Origin: Methylococcales symbiont of Iophon sp. n. MRB-2018
Lineage (GTDB): Bacteria; Pseudomonadota; Gammaproteobacteria; Methylococcales; Methylomonadaceae
DNA length: 64,000 nucleotides
Direction: 5' to 3'
Assembly: GCA_003666325.1 (NCBI GenBank)
Contig: QPIL01000116.1
Coordinates: forward strand, 1 to 64,000
The translations under genes were made by a program, and so were the position numbers. Shown here one piece after another: positions 15,735-25,362 of the stretch (position 1 is its first letter; each line of letters starts with the position of its first letter). The notes below the pieces were generated by a model. It had not been told where the DNA came from. It did not search any database and was given only the letters and a program-made list of their open reading frames with translations.

Positions 15735-17045
15735 TTATCCTAATGTTTCCAAGCGAATCCGACACACTGAGCCGGTAATAGTTGATAAAGCTTCTATTTT
15801 TGCAATAGCTGCATTCATTTCCCGTTCTAGTGTTGTTTGAGTCAACATTATAACTGGCAAAGTAATCTCATCTTCCAATGGTTCTTTTTGAATCAATGCT
15901 TCAATACTGATTTTATGATCTGCCAGAATTTTGGTGACTTCCGCTAGTACCCCTGGTTTATCTTCTGCATTCAAGCGTAAATAATAAGCAGTGTTTATTT
16001 GCTCAGATGAAAGTACAGGAATATCTGTGATCTGGTCAGTTTGGAAAGCCAGATGAGGCACTCTGTTTTGATGCTCACTATCAAGCACTCTGACGACATC
16101 GACAATATCAGCAACAACGGCTGATGCTGTGGGTTCAGCACCTGCACCTGCACCATAATAAAGTGTAGGCCCAACCGCATCACCTTGTACTAAAACGGCA
16201 TTCATCACGCCATCAACATTGGCGATTAAACGACGCTCAGGAATCAAGGTAGGATGAACTCTAAGTTCTATTCCTTGCTCTGTCTTTCTTGCTATGCCCA
16301 AATGCTTAATGCGATAACCTAATTGTTCAGCATATTCAACATCTGCACGGGTAATCTTGGTAATACCTTCGGTAAATATTTTTTCAAATTGTAATGGAAT
16401 GCCAAAAGCTAGGGAGGCTAAAATAGCCAGCTTGTGCCCTGCATCTATGCCTTCCACGTCAAAAGTCGGATCGGCTTCTGCATACCCTAAAGCTTGTGCT
16501 TGTGCTAATACATCAGCAAAATCACGGTCATGATCTCGCATTTCAGTCAGAATAAAATTACCAGTGCCATTAATAATACCTGCCAACCATTGAATTTGAT
16601 TGCCACTTAATCCTTCTCTAATGGCTTTTATGATAGGTATTCCACCAGCCACAGCTGATTCAAATAAAACCATCACGCCTTTTTCACTGGCTTTAGCAAA
16701 TATTTCATTACCATGTAAGGCAATTAAGGCTTTATTGGCTGTCACGATATGTTTGCCATTGTCTATCGCCTGTAACACCAAGTCTTTAGCCAGAGTGACA
16801 CCGCCAATAAGTTCTAAAATAATATCTATCTCAGAATCATTAATAATGTCATAACAATCTGTCGTTAGCTTAATATCTTGTGTGTCACAAATTCTCTCAC
16901 GGTTTAAGTCTCGTGCAGAGGCTCTGGTCACTATAATTTCACGACCTGTCCTGCGAGAGATTTCTACCGCATTTCTATTAAGCACATTGACAACACCACC
17001 ACCGACCGTACCTAGTCCTAAAATACCAATTTTTACTGCTTTCAA
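15735..17045 (-). CDS. hom: Homoserine dehydrogenase
   Basis: 436 residues. Rossmann motif GILGLGTVGGGV (7-18), catalytic region around NKALIALHG, GIINGTGNFILTEM and EADPTFDVEGIDAGHKLAIL, and a C-terminal ACT domain (about 350-425; RLNAEDKPGVLAEVTKILADHKISIEALIQ) for threonine feedback. Monofunctional, not fused to aspartokinase. Reduces aspartate semialdehyde to homoserine; operon with thrC. Confidence 0.97.
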   Translation of the reverse strand: MKAVKIGILGLGTVGGGVVNVLNRNAVEISRRTGREIIVTRASARDLNRERICDTQDIKLTTDCYDIINDSEIDIILELIGGVTLAKDLVLQAIDNGKHIVTANKALIALHGNEIFAKASEKGVMVLFESAVAGGIPIIKAIREGLSGNQIQWLAGIINGTGNFILTEMRDHDRDFADVLAQAQALGYAEADPTFDVEGIDAGHKLAILASLAFGIPLQFEKIFTEGITKITRADVEYAEQLGYRIKHLGIARKTEQGIELRVHPTLIPERRLIANVDGVMNAVLVQGDAVGPTLYYGAGAGAEPTASAVVADIVDVVRVLDSEHQNRVPHLAFQTDQITDIPVLSSEQINTAYYLRLNAEDKPGVLAEVTKILADHKISIEALIQKEPLEDEITLPVIMLTQTTLEREMNAAIAKIEALSTITGSVCRIRLETLG

Positions 17046-17063
17046 ATGTAACCCCTAGTTTTT

Positions 17064-17171
17064 ATAGAACAGACTTCAGCCCGCAATTGTTTTTTAAAAT
17101 GTATTTGCTAATGACATCTATTTTAAACCACAAATGTATATCCCCATACTGCGAACTGAAGTCCACTCTAC
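17064..17171. repeat. Family D inverted repeat (CTTCAGTC type), copy 2
   Basis: ATAGAACAGACTTCAGCCCG on the left and GAACTGAAGTCCACTCTAC on the right are inverted; 108 bases, in the space between hom and the aminotransferase. Related to the copy beside recJ. Confidence 0.75.
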
Positions 17172-18364
17172 ATCTGGCTATTAAAAATACCCTCTTTTTT
17201 AAACATCGTTTTGATACCTCTTAAAGCTTGTCTTATTCTATGTTCATTTTCAATCAAACTGAATCGAACATGGTCATCACCATATTGCCCAAAACCAATA
17301 CCAGGTGATACCGCAACCTTGGCATCAATAATCATTTTTTTACAAAAATCTACTGACCCCATTTCCTTGTATTGTTCTGGAATAGGTGCCCATACAAACA
17401 TGGTTGCTTTTGGTTTGTCAACTTTCCAACCCATTGAATTTAGTCCATCACAAAGCACATCTCTTCTATTTTTATACATTTCACAAATTTCTAAAACACA
17501 ATCTTGAGAGCCTTCTAATGCTGCAATTGCAGCAACTTGTATCGGCGTAAACATGCCATAGTCAAGATAAGACTTAATACGGGTTAAAGCAGCAACCAAT
17601 GTTTTATTACCACACATAAATCCTACACGCCAACCCGGCATATTGTAACTTTTTGATAGCGAATAAAATTCAACTGCAATCTCTTTTGCACCTTTTACTT
17701 GTAATATTGAAGGTGCTTTATAGCCGTCAAAAACAATATCCGCATAGGCAATATCATGGACTACCCAGATATTATGCTTTTTTGCTACAACCACAATTTT
17801 TTCAAAGAAGTCTATATCAACGCATTCACTTGTAGGATTACTAGGAAAATTAAGAATTAACATTTTAGGTTTAGGCCAGGAGTCAATAATGGCTTTATGA
17901 AGTTCCTCAAAAAAATCGACACTCGGTACCATTTTGACATGTCTCAAATCAGCACCTGCAATCACAACACCATAAGGGTGAATCGGGTATGCTGGATTAG
18001 GAACTAGCACTACATCTCCAGGGCCTAATGTAGCCAACGCCAAATGTGCAAGTCCTTCTTTGGAACCTATGGTAACAATAGCTTCAGTTTCAGGATCTAA
18101 ATCAACATCAAACCGCTTTTTATACCAATCACAAATTGCTTTTCTTAGACGGGGAATACCACGAGATATAGAATAACGATGTGTGTCTTCTCTCTCAGCC
18201 GCCTCTACCATTTTTGCAACAATGTGCTTTGGTGTGGGCTGATCAGGATTACCCATACCAAAATCAATAATATCTTCGCCTTCTGAACGTGCTTTGGCCT
18301 TTAAATCATTAACAATATTAAAAACATAAGGTGGTAAACGGCTAATACGGCGAAATTCTTCCAT
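17168..18364 (-). CDS. alaC: Class I/II aminotransferase, AlaC-type glutamate-pyruvate transaminase
   Basis: 398 residues. PLP lysine in [12 protein letters not shown] (K238), NPTSE (176-180), D204 and Y207 of HDIAYADI, and the C-terminal Arg of DDHVRFSL are in place. The opening [22 protein letters not shown] is characteristic of AlaC/YfdZ, the main alanine transaminase. Its position next to hom-thrC fits an amino-acid cluster. A close relative acting on LL-diaminopimelate is possible but less likely. Confidence 0.9.
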   Translation of the reverse strand: MEEFRRISRLPPYVFNIVNDLKAKARSEGEDIIDFGMGNPDQPTPKHIVAKMVEAAEREDTHRYSISRGIPRLRKAICDWYKKRFDVDLDPETEAIVTIGSKEGLAHLALATLGPGDVVLVPNPAYPIHPYGVVIAGADLRHVKMVPSVDFFEELHKAIIDSWPKPKMLILNFPSNPTSECVDIDFFEKIVVVAKKHNIWVVHDIAYADIVFDGYKAPSILQVKGAKEIAVEFYSLSKSYNMPGWRVGFMCGNKTLVAALTRIKSYLDYGMFTPIQVAAIAALEGSQDCVLEICEMYKNRRDVLCDGLNSMGWKVDKPKATMFVWAPIPEQYKEMGSVDFCKKMIIDAKVAVSPGIGFGQYGDDHVRFSLIENEHRIRQALRGIKTMFKKEGIFNSQM

Positions 18365-18576
18365 AAATGGCTATTAAAAAAAATGTTAAATAAGATGTAT
18401 TTAAGGGTTTGCTATTATAAGCACCTAGGCATAATTATTTTAATATTTTTACCGATTTTTTTTACCATCTTCTGCATTGCATAAATTGTTGCCTGGCTTA
18501 CTAGGCGCTAATTTATGTGACTTGAACATAAAAAAACCTTTTTAATTCGGTAAAAACTTAACTATTACGAGCAAAA
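18365..18576. other. Non-coding stretch upstream of alaC
   Basis: AT-rich, no ORF or convincing promoter. TTACCGATTTTT-like and TTCGGTAAAAAC sequences form a loose inverted pair. The MITE remnant begins at 18577. Confidence 0.5.
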
Positions 18577-18796
18577 TAGTCAATCCTTAAAAACACAACA
18601 ACCCTCTGATTTATAACAATAAATTAAACAAAAACCATAGATAAAAAAAGCAGTATTTGGTAAAATAACGGCTATTTCTTGGTCGTTTTGCTGATAAAAC
18701 ATACTAACAAAATCAACCCCGCCCAGACTTTAACACCCATAAGAAATCACCAAAAATCAAGGGGTCTTTAGTCTTTAGTCTTTAGTCTTTAGTCTC
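18577..18796 (-). repeat. MITE family A, internally deleted copy, reverse orientation
   Basis: Begins TAGTCAATCCTTAAAAACAC (right terminal repeat seen in reverse) and continues through the conserved 3' body to ATCAACCCC at about 18719. It then jumps to a segment (CCATAAGAAATCACC...AAATCAAGGGG) shared with 25520-25549 and ends in about four TTTAGTC units that touch the dnaQ stop codon. Confidence 0.85.
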
Positions 18797-19508
18797 CCAG
18801 TTTATTCCATAAACATTCACCACTGACCTTTTCAAGCATATCCAAATGCTTTTGGTGCGCTGCTAATTGTTCTTCGGTACAGCTTATGACTTTTAATTTA
18901 GGTCTATTAGCGGGTAAACGGACTATTTTTTGTTTTGTTGCACTAACGGTGGAATTAAAATCCATGATAGAAAATTGACCCCCCGTCATTAATAAATACA
19001 CTTCGGCTAAAATCTCGGCATCTAATAATGCGCCATGCAATTCTCTGTGACTATTATCTATACCATACCGTTTACATAAGGCATCTAAACTGGCTCTGGC
19101 TCCAGGGTGTTTTTTTCTGGCAAAAGGCAAAGTGTCAAATATTGTACTATGTGCTTCAACTGTTATAGTGTTTCCATTAAGTAAAGATAGCTCATGGTTT
19201 AAAAACCCCACATCAAATGGCGCATTATGAATGACTAATTCAGCCCCTTCTGTGAAGGCTAAATAATCATCAACAATATCTGCAAATTTGGGTTTATCCT
19301 GTAAAAACTGATTAGAAATACCATGCACTTTAATTGCACCATCATCAATGATCCGTTCTGGGTTTATGTAAACATGAAAAGTGTTGTTAGTTAAGCGTCT
19401 GTTGATTATTTCAACACAACCGATTTCAATGATTCTGTGTCCGTCAGCAGGACTCAACCCCGTTGTTTCTGTATCTAATACGATTTGCCGAATTGTAGCT
19501 TTACTCAT
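18789..19508 (-). CDS. dnaQ: DNA polymerase III epsilon subunit (3'-5' proofreading exonuclease)
   Basis: 239 residues. DEDDh motifs: DTETTG (12-17), HNAPFDVGFLNHEL and HGALLDAEILAEVY, followed by the linker and alpha-binding tail. Proofreading subunit of the replicative polymerase. The end of the gene overlaps the last heptamer units of the MITE, so the array lies at the coding 3' edge. Confidence 0.96.
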   Translation of the reverse strand: MSKATIRQIVLDTETTGLSPADGHRIIEIGCVEIINRRLTNNTFHVYINPERIIDDGAIKVHGISNQFLQDKPKFADIVDDYLAFTEGAELVIHNAPFDVGFLNHELSLLNGNTITVEAHSTIFDTLPFARKKHPGARASLDALCKRYGIDNSHRELHGALLDAEILAEVYLLMTGGQFSIMDFNSTVSATKQKIVRLPANRPKLKVISCTEEQLAAHQKHLDMLEKVSGECLWNKLGD

Positions 19509-19704
19509 AGCTGTTTGTTTAGTTCAAATATTTGCTGTATTCCACAGTATAAACTATGTCAAAAACCAAGGCGCTTCCAGATACTGTCTTAAAAAAATCA
19601 ACTCTACAACAATATTTTTCCCATGTTTCACGATTTTTATAGACCCTTGCAACCTTGCCCTAAACGCATAAGTGCTTATCACATTTTTTAATCATAGAAA
19701 CTTT

Positions 19705-20679
19705 TTATAATCTGTCCAGCGGTGACACTATTGCTTGCTCGTTTTGTTTTAAAACATACGTATAAATCATAGTCGTTTGCAAATCACTATGCCCAAGCAA
19801 TACCTGAATAGTGCGAATATCAATCCCTGTTTGCAATAAATGCGTGGCAAATGAATGGCGAAACGTATGGGCTGAGACTTTTTTATCAATACTCCTGCAT
19901 TTTTTAACAGCTACTTTAATTGCTTTGTTCACTGCGGACTGATCAATATGGTGGCGGCGTTCAATGTCAGTTCCAGGGTCAGTGGCAATATTTCTACTCG
20001 CAAACACATACTGCCAGTTAAATTCTTTATCCGCATTAGGATATTTTTTGACCACGGAATTTGGCAAATAAACCGAACCAAAACCCGCATGTAAATCTAA
20101 CGTATGGGTGCTTTTTCTTTGCGATAAATGTGCCTTCAATAAAGGAATGATTTTTGTTGCCAATGGTGTAACCCGATCTTTTTTACCCTTACTATTTCGC
20201 ACTATAATTTGGCCACGCTCAAAATCAATATCCTGCACCCGCAGTCGTACCATCTCAGAAATCCGCAAACCACTGCCATACAATAATGGCACCATCAAGG
20301 CATTTATGCCTCGTAATTTTGCCAACACTTTTTTAATCTCTTTAACGCTCAATACCACAGGAATATGCGGCTGTTTGCGCATGCGGGTTGCTCGCACATT
20401 CTGCAAAGGTCTTTCTAGCACTTTTTTATATAAAAACACCAACGCATTAAACGCTTGATTTTGCGTTGAAGAAGCCACATTTTGCTTAGTTACTAGATCG
20501 GTTAAAAAGTTTTCTACTTTATTTTCAGCATTTTCAACTAATGCATTTTCATCCTGCATTTTTGAAAATTTAATAAACTTTTTAATCCAATCGCAATAAA
20601 TATTTTCCGTTTGACGAGCATAATTCATCCCACGCATCACCTCTCGCATTTGTTTAATAATAGGGTTTTCTGTTGTCAT
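19705..20679 (-). CDS. intI: Integron integrase IntI (tyrosine recombinase), no attached cassettes
   Basis: 324 residues. Catalytic residues R139 (YGSGLRISE), K around 167 (SKGKKDRVTPL), H271 and R274 (HTFRHSF), H297 (LGHSDLQTT) and Y306 are present. Between them is the extra IntI-specific patch (about 197-245: AGFGSVYLPNSVVKKYPNAD, EFNWQYVFAS, DIERRHHID) that XerC/D lack. IntI recombines attC and attI sites. No attC array adjoins it: dnaQ lies on one side and a MITE and fbp on the other. The strand and distance do not fit the array at 1-8054. It may act on that array in trans. No clear attI or LexA box seen. Confidence 0.93.
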   Translation of the reverse strand: MTTENPIIKQMREVMRGMNYARQTENIYCDWIKKFIKFSKMQDENALVENAENKVENFLTDLVTKQNVASSTQNQAFNALVFLYKKVLERPLQNVRATRMRKQPHIPVVLSVKEIKKVLAKLRGINALMVPLLYGSGLRISEMVRLRVQDIDFERGQIIVRNSKGKKDRVTPLATKIIPLLKAHLSQRKSTHTLDLHAGFGSVYLPNSVVKKYPNADKEFNWQYVFASRNIATDPGTDIERRHHIDQSAVNKAIKVAVKKCRSIDKKVSAHTFRHSFATHLLQTGIDIRTIQVLLGHSDLQTTMIYTYVLKQNEQAIVSPLDRL

Positions 20680-20760
20680 AGCGTTTATTTTGAATTGTGT
20701 AATTGATGTTTCTTACTAAGAATATCCTATCTCGGGTAAAAATCTAATTTTTATCTTAAA

Positions 20761-21250
20761 TAGTCAAGTCTTAAAAAAGACTCAAGACTCAAGACTCAAG
20801 ACTAAAGACTCAAGACTAAAGACTAAAGACTAAAGACTAAAGACTAAAGACTAAAGACTAAAGACTAAAGACTCAAGACTAAAGACTCAAGACTAAAGAC
20901 TTAGGACTTAGGACTTAGGACTTAGGACTAAAGTAACTGGAACTTCTGTTACTACACGTCATTCCCGAAGTCTGTTATCGGGAATCTAGTTTTAAACACC
21001 CAGATTCCTGCTTAGAACATGCAGGAATGACGGAGGGAGTGAAGTGGATCTTATACCCTATTCAACAAATAACTCTGAATGAAAGAGCTTTAGTTGCTCT
21101 GTGTTTGGGGTTGATTTTGTTAGTATGTTTTATCAGCAAAACGACCAAAAAATAGCCGTTATTTTACCAAATACTGCTTGTTTTGCCTATGGTTTTTGTT
21201 TAATTTATTGTTATAAATCAGAGGGTTGTTGTGTTTTTAAGGGTTGATTA
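20761..21250 (+). repeat. MITE family A, full-length copy with 22-unit heptamer array
   Basis: The left end TAGTCAAGTCTTAAAA and right end TTTTTAAGGGTTGATTA form terminal inverted repeats bounded by TA. Inside lie 22 heptamers (20779-20932: GACTCAA, GACTAAA, then GACTTAG), then the stem AGTAAC...GTTACT, a CGTCATTCC...GGAATGACG hairpin and a conserved 180-base 3' body (GGGGTTGATTTTGTTAGTAT ... TTATTGTTATAAATCA). No ORF of note. Confidence 0.92.
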
Positions 21251-21369
21251 AATATAGATGGGATTTTACTTTTTTTTACAGAGTTTATTTTTAATATTGT
21301 GATATGAGGGAATATGGCTTTGTGATAATGCTTATACCCAATAAACTTAGAACCCAAAAGGGTAAGATA

Positions 21370-21612
21370 AAGATGTTCAACAATGATACAGATAAAGAAT
21401 GGGAAAAGATGATCCATACTTTGCTGTTATTACAGATGAGAATAAAGAATAATTTTTCAAGTCTGGTGATATTTATATTGACAATGTTTTAACAAAAATC
21501 AGCCAGCACATCGACCCAACTTTTTACTATCAAGAAAACTCTCGATTTTGGGTGTGGAGTTGAAAGGCTGGTCATTCCACTTGCGAATGTTGCTGAAGAA
21601 GTTACTGGTATT
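21370..21612 (+). pseudogene. Decayed N-terminal part of a SAM-dependent methyltransferase
   Basis: Three frames together spell a class I methyltransferase start: NDTDKEWEK, then DPYFAVITDE and FKSGDIYIDNVLTKISQHID, then TLDFGCGVERLVIPLANVAE with motif I (LDFGCG). At least two frameshifts and a stop are needed to connect them. The reading ends at about 21612, where the inner end of a family B repeat (TTGTTGAACATGGTAT) begins, suggesting the gene was cut there. Confidence 0.7.
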
Positions 21613-21717
21613 TTTGTTGAACATGGTATAAAAGCTTAAAATTAAATAAAATTTAGCTGTTTTTAAGCTGATGGGGTGGTTTTTAAAGATTGACTAATTA
21701 AATTTTGAGAGTTTTAT

Positions 21718-22731
21718 ATGCATCATAAAATCAGCTTGTCTCAGTTTATTACTGAGCAACATCGACAATCATTAGTCAATGAAGATCTATCTTCTTTGTT
21801 AAATGATATTGCTACCGCTTGCAAACAAATATCTCACTTAACTAGCCAAGGTGATTTAATGGGTACTTGGGGTGATTCTGACTCTGAAAATATACAGGGA
21901 GAAGTACAAAAAAGACTGGACATCATCAGTAATGATTATATGTTTAATGCCCTTAACTGGACTGGACATTTAGCTGGCATGGTATCAGAAGAAGAAGATG
22001 AACCGATGGATATACCAGACATTTATCCCCGAGGAAAATACCTTGCATTATTCGACCCTTTAGATGGCTCCTCCAATATTGATGTCAACCTCACCGTAGG
22101 CACTATATTTTCAATTCTCTGTTGTGAACAAGGAATTAAACCAAGTCACCAGGATTTCTTGCAAAAAGGAGGCAAACAAGTCTGTGCGGGGTTTGTACTT
22201 TATGGCCCGTCAACCATGCTGGTTCTAACAACAGGTCAAGGTGTTAATGGCTTTACCCTTAATCAGGAAATTGGTGAGTTTTATCTGTCCCATCCTAAGA
22301 TGAAAATTCCTCAAGATACCCAAGAATTTGCTATTAATATGTCTAATCAACGCTTCTGGGAAGCACCCGTGCAACAATATATTGCAGAGTGTATTGAGGG
22401 TAGCGATGGTATCCGTGGTAAAGATTTTAATATGCGCTGGATTGCTTCATTAGTTGCTGAGGTTTATAGAATATTAACCCGTGGCGGTATTTTTATCTAT
22501 CCTTATGACTTTAAAGACCCCGCTAAAGAAGGTCGATTACGTCTTATGTATGAAGCCAATCCCATCGCTTTTATAGTAGAACAAGCTGGCGGACTCTGCT
22601 CCACTGGACGTGAGCGCATGTTGGATATTGCCCCTAAAGAAATTCATCAACGTGTGCCTGTTATCTTAGGTGCTAAAAATGAAGTCAATCGTCTTGACTC
22701 ATACTATAAGGAATTTGACGCATGTAAATAG
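21718..22731 (+). CDS. fbp: Class I fructose-1,6-bisphosphatase
   Basis: 337 residues. Metal and substrate sites are visible: EEEDE (91-95), DPLDGSSNID (113-122), and DGIRGKDFNMRWIASLVAE later. It dephosphorylates fructose 1,6-bisphosphate in gluconeogenesis and, in autotrophs, the Calvin cycle. The last codons are TGT AAA TAG. TAG is formed by the TA target plus the first G of the family A MITE that starts at 22729, so the stop codon is MITE-derived; the sequence beyond the element (TA AATAG) indicates the original stop was TAA. A second MITE lies upstream. Confidence 0.97.
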   Translation: MHHKISLSQFITEQHRQSLVNEDLSSLLNDIATACKQISHLTSQGDLMGTWGDSDSENIQGEVQKRLDIISNDYMFNALNWTGHLAGMVSEEEDEPMDIPDIYPRGKYLALFDPLDGSSNIDVNLTVGTIFSILCCEQGIKPSHQDFLQKGGKQVCAGFVLYGPSTMLVLTTGQGVNGFTLNQEIGEFYLSHPKMKIPQDTQEFAINMSNQRFWEAPVQQYIAECIEGSDGIRGKDFNMRWIASLVAEVYRILTRGGIFIYPYDFKDPAKEGRLRLMYEANPIAFIVEQAGGLCSTGRERMLDIAPKEIHQRVPVILGAKNEVNRLDSYYKEFDACK

Positions 22732-23162
22732 TCAAGTCTTAAAAGCCTAAAAAAGACTCAGGACTCAGGACTCAAGACTCAAGACTCAAGACTCAAGACT
22801 CAAGACTCAAGACGAAAGACTAAGAACTAAGAACTAAGAACTAAAGTAACTGGAACCTCTGTTACCACACGTCATTCCCGAAGTCTGTTATCGAGAATCT
22901 CGTTTTAAACATCTGGATTTCTGCTTAGAACATGCAGAAATGACGGGGAAGTGACGTGGCTCTTATGCCCTATTCAACAAATAACTCTGAATGGAAGAGC
23001 TTTAGTTGCTCTGTGTTTGGGGTTGATTTTGTTAGTATGTTTTATCAGCAAAACGACCAAGAAATAGCCGTTATTTTACCAAACACTGCTTATTTTGTCT
23101 ATGGTTTTTGTTTAATTTATTGTTATAAATCAGGTGGTTGTTGTGTTTTTAAGGGTTGACTA
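22729..23162 (+). repeat. MITE family A, full-length copy whose end forms the fbp stop
   Basis: TA at both ends, inverted ends TAGTCAAGTCTTAAAA and TTTTTAAGGGTTGACTA. Thirteen heptamers (22755-22845: GACTCAG, GACTCAA, GACGAAA, AACTAAG) precede the same hairpins and 3' body as in the copy at 20761. Same orientation as that copy; together they bracket fbp. Confidence 0.92.
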
Positions 23163-23166
23163 AATA

Positions 23167-23297
23167 GATGTTTTTAACGGTGATGGTGATGGCATTTGTG
23201 CATTAATCCAATTACGTTTGGCTAAGCCTTTAAAATCACAATGAGTAACGGGGTTAAGAAAGATATTCAATTACTCAATGAAGTAAAAGTACCATCT
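23167..23297 (+). pseudogene. Remnant of a DHH-family phosphoesterase gene
   Basis: Directly after the MITE the sequence encodes DVFNGDGDGICALIQLRLAK, the strongly conserved start of a DHH phosphoesterase (usually FNGDADGICALHQLRL). A stop follows, then NGVKKDIQLLNEVKVPSTL in another frame, matching the next conserved block (VTGVKRDIQLL). The gene's own start is lost beside the MITE and the rest has vanished. The stretch to 23488 shows no other recognisable sequence. Confidence 0.7.
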
Positions 23298-23488
23298 ACC
23301 CTTTGAGGATCTCCCTTCTTTTATTTTAGCTTTTGAGAAAAAATACAGTTAATTGTTGAACAATCAACCACCAAAGAACAAAGCAAGCTGATAAGCAAGA
23401 TGGTATATTGACCCGCTTAAAGCTGAATCCATAGTCAAGTCATGGGTTCAAGTTAAAATCAGTTGGTGCTTAAAACTCAGTATAAATA

Positions 23489-24379
23489 ATGACAAACAAA
23501 ATCAACACGCTTTCCTGGAAAAATTATCTAGCGTTATGCAAGCCCAAAGTGGTCGTACTCATTATCTTTACTGCTATTGTTGGAATGTTACTCGCTGTTC
23601 CTGGCTGGCCACCCATAGATAGTTTTATCTACGGTATTATAGGTATTGGTCTGGCCTCTTCATCTGCCGCTGCAATCAATCATTTTATTGATCAAAAAAC
23701 AGATGCGGAAATGGCAAGAACACAGAACCGCCCACTACCTACCGGAGATCTTAATTCTAAAAATGTTCTGCTTTTTGCAGCGACTTTAGGCGTGCTGGCT
23801 ATGTTGATTCTCATAGTCCTAGTAAACACATTAACTGCTTTTCTCACTTTTCTTTCACTGATTGGCTACGCTGTTATATATACTCTCTATCTCAAGCATG
23901 TAACACCACAGAATATTGTCATAGGCGGTGCCGCAGGAGCAGCGCCTCCTGTTCTTGGCTGGTGTGCCATTAGCGGTGAAGTACATCCCTATTCTTTATT
24001 ACTTTTTCTAATCATTTTCGTCTGGACACCCCCACATTTTTGGGCACTTGCTGTTGCCAAGCGTGAAGAATATGCTAAAGCACAAATCCCCATGCTACCA
24101 GTAACACATGGTGCTAAATTTACCCGTCTGCAAATATTGCTGTATACCGTATTATTACTCATTGTCACCTTGCTACCCTACTTGACAGGAATGAGTAATT
24201 TGATTTACTTAAGCGCTGCATTATTACTCGGCTTTGCATTTATTTATTATGCTATTCAGATGATGCGCAATGATGATGATAAATTAGCCATGAAGACTTT
24301 TTTCTTTTCTATTAACTATCTTATGATTCTGTTTGCTGCCCTGTTGGTAGATCATTATTTTCCGCTTTCTTTGTCATGA
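23489..24379 (+). CDS. cyoE: Protoheme IX farnesyltransferase (heme O synthase)
   Basis: 296 residues, UbiA-type polytopic inner-membrane enzyme with about 8-9 helices. The first Asp-rich motif is NHFIDQKTDAEMARTQNRP (N64, D68, D72); the second conserved loop is YLKHVTPQNIVIGGAAGAAPP (read as parts). It farnesylates heme b to make heme O for terminal oxidases. No oxidase genes adjoin it in the window. It overlaps the next gene by 4 bases (ATGA). Confidence 0.96.
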   Translation: MTNKINTLSWKNYLALCKPKVVVLIIFTAIVGMLLAVPGWPPIDSFIYGIIGIGLASSSAAAINHFIDQKTDAEMARTQNRPLPTGDLNSKNVLLFAATLGVLAMLILIVLVNTLTAFLTFLSLIGYAVIYTLYLKHVTPQNIVIGGAAGAAPPVLGWCAISGEVHPYSLLLFLIIFVWTPPHFWALAVAKREEYAKAQIPMLPVTHGAKFTRLQILLYTVLLLIVTLLPYLTGMSNLIYLSAALLLGFAFIYYAIQMMRNDDDKLAMKTFFFSINYLMILFAALLVDHYFPLSLS

Positions 24380-25362
24380 GTACCGAACACCCTTTTGCTG
24401 AATTTATTAAAATTTTAGGAAAAGGTAAAAAAGGTTCACGCCCTCTCACTCAAGATGAAGCTTATCGAGCCATGAGCATGATTCTTGACAACAAAGTCGA
24501 AGCCATTCAGCTCGGTGCATTTTTAATGTTAATGCGAGTTAAAGAAGAAACGGCAGAAGAGCTAGCAGGATTTGTACGGGCTGCACGAGAATCATTTATC
24601 AGCCCCACTCAACAAATAGACGTTGATCTCGACTGGTCTTCCTATGCTGGGAAGCGTCGCCATTTACCTTGGTTTTTATTATCTACTTTTTTATTAGCAG
24701 AAAATGGTGTCCGTGTTTTTATGCACGGTGCTGGTGGACATACTGAAGGCCGAATTTATACCCATAACATTTTAAAATACCTAGGCTATCAATGTGCAAA
24801 CACTATAGATGAGTCCATCATCCAAATACAAGAAAATAACTTCAGCTATCTTTCTTTGCAACATATTTGTCCACCCTTGTACGATATGATTAACCTGCGC
24901 CCTCTGATGGGCTTACGCTCTCCAGTACACACTTTAGTCAGGCTACTTAACCCATTAGATGCAACACATACTATCCAGGGGATTTTTCACCCTAGTTACC
25001 GACAAGTACACCAAAATGCAGCATTGTTATTGAATCAAACGAGTATGGCCGTCATTAAAGGTGAAGGTGGTGAAACTGAACGAAACCCTGATATGGACTG
25101 CCTAGTTCAAACGGTAAAAAATAGTCAATTATCTGATGAACAATGGCCTGCACTTTTTGCCCGTCGTCATGTTAAGTCAGATAACATGGAGCCACAGCAG
25201 TTGGCTGATTTATGGCAAGGTAAAATTAATAATGAATTTGCAGAAGCAACAATTATCGGAACAACAGCTATCGCTCTTCAGTTAATGGATAAAGTAGACT
25301 CTCAACAACAAGCACACGAGCTGGCGACCTCTCTCTGGTTAGAAAGAAAAGCGAGAATATAA
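24376..25362 (+). CDS. TrpD2/YbiB-type protein (anthranilate phosphoribosyltransferase-like fold)
   Basis: 328 residues. The N-terminal helical domain (LTQDEAYRAMSMILDNKVEAIQLGAFLMLMRVKEETAEELAGF, in parts) and GHTEGRIYTHNILKYLGYQ match glycosyltransferase family 3, but the PRPP-binding GTGGD motif of TrpD is replaced by HGAGGHTEGR. This is as in E. coli YbiB, which binds nucleic acid rather than making tryptophan. Translationally coupled to cyoE. Confidence 0.88.
   Translation: MSTEHPFAEFIKILGKGKKGSRPLTQDEAYRAMSMILDNKVEAIQLGAFLMLMRVKEETAEELAGFVRAARESFISPTQQIDVDLDWSSYAGKRRHLPWFLLSTFLLAENGVRVFMHGAGGHTEGRIYTHNILKYLGYQCANTIDESIIQIQENNFSYLSLQHICPPLYDMINLRPLMGLRSPVHTLVRLLNPLDATHTIQGIFHPSYRQVHQNAALLLNQTSMAVIKGEGGETERNPDMDCLVQTVKNSQLSDEQWPALFARRHVKSDNMEPQQLADLWQGKINNEFAEATIIGTTAIALQLMDKVDSQQQAHELATSLWLERKARI

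Noticed and set aside
18577-18796. Heptamers directly at the dnaQ stop considered as a frame-changing repeat in dnaQ
   Set aside because: Only the last codon or two could be affected; the conserved exonuclease domain ends far upstream.
20680-20760. attI site or LexA box upstream of intI
   Set aside because: No GTTRRRY core with neighbouring arms and no convincing CTGT-N8-ACAG could be picked out by eye.
23300-23488. Possible further transposase relic before cyoE
   Set aside because: Conceptual translations gave no recognisable conserved block; left as unexplained sequence.
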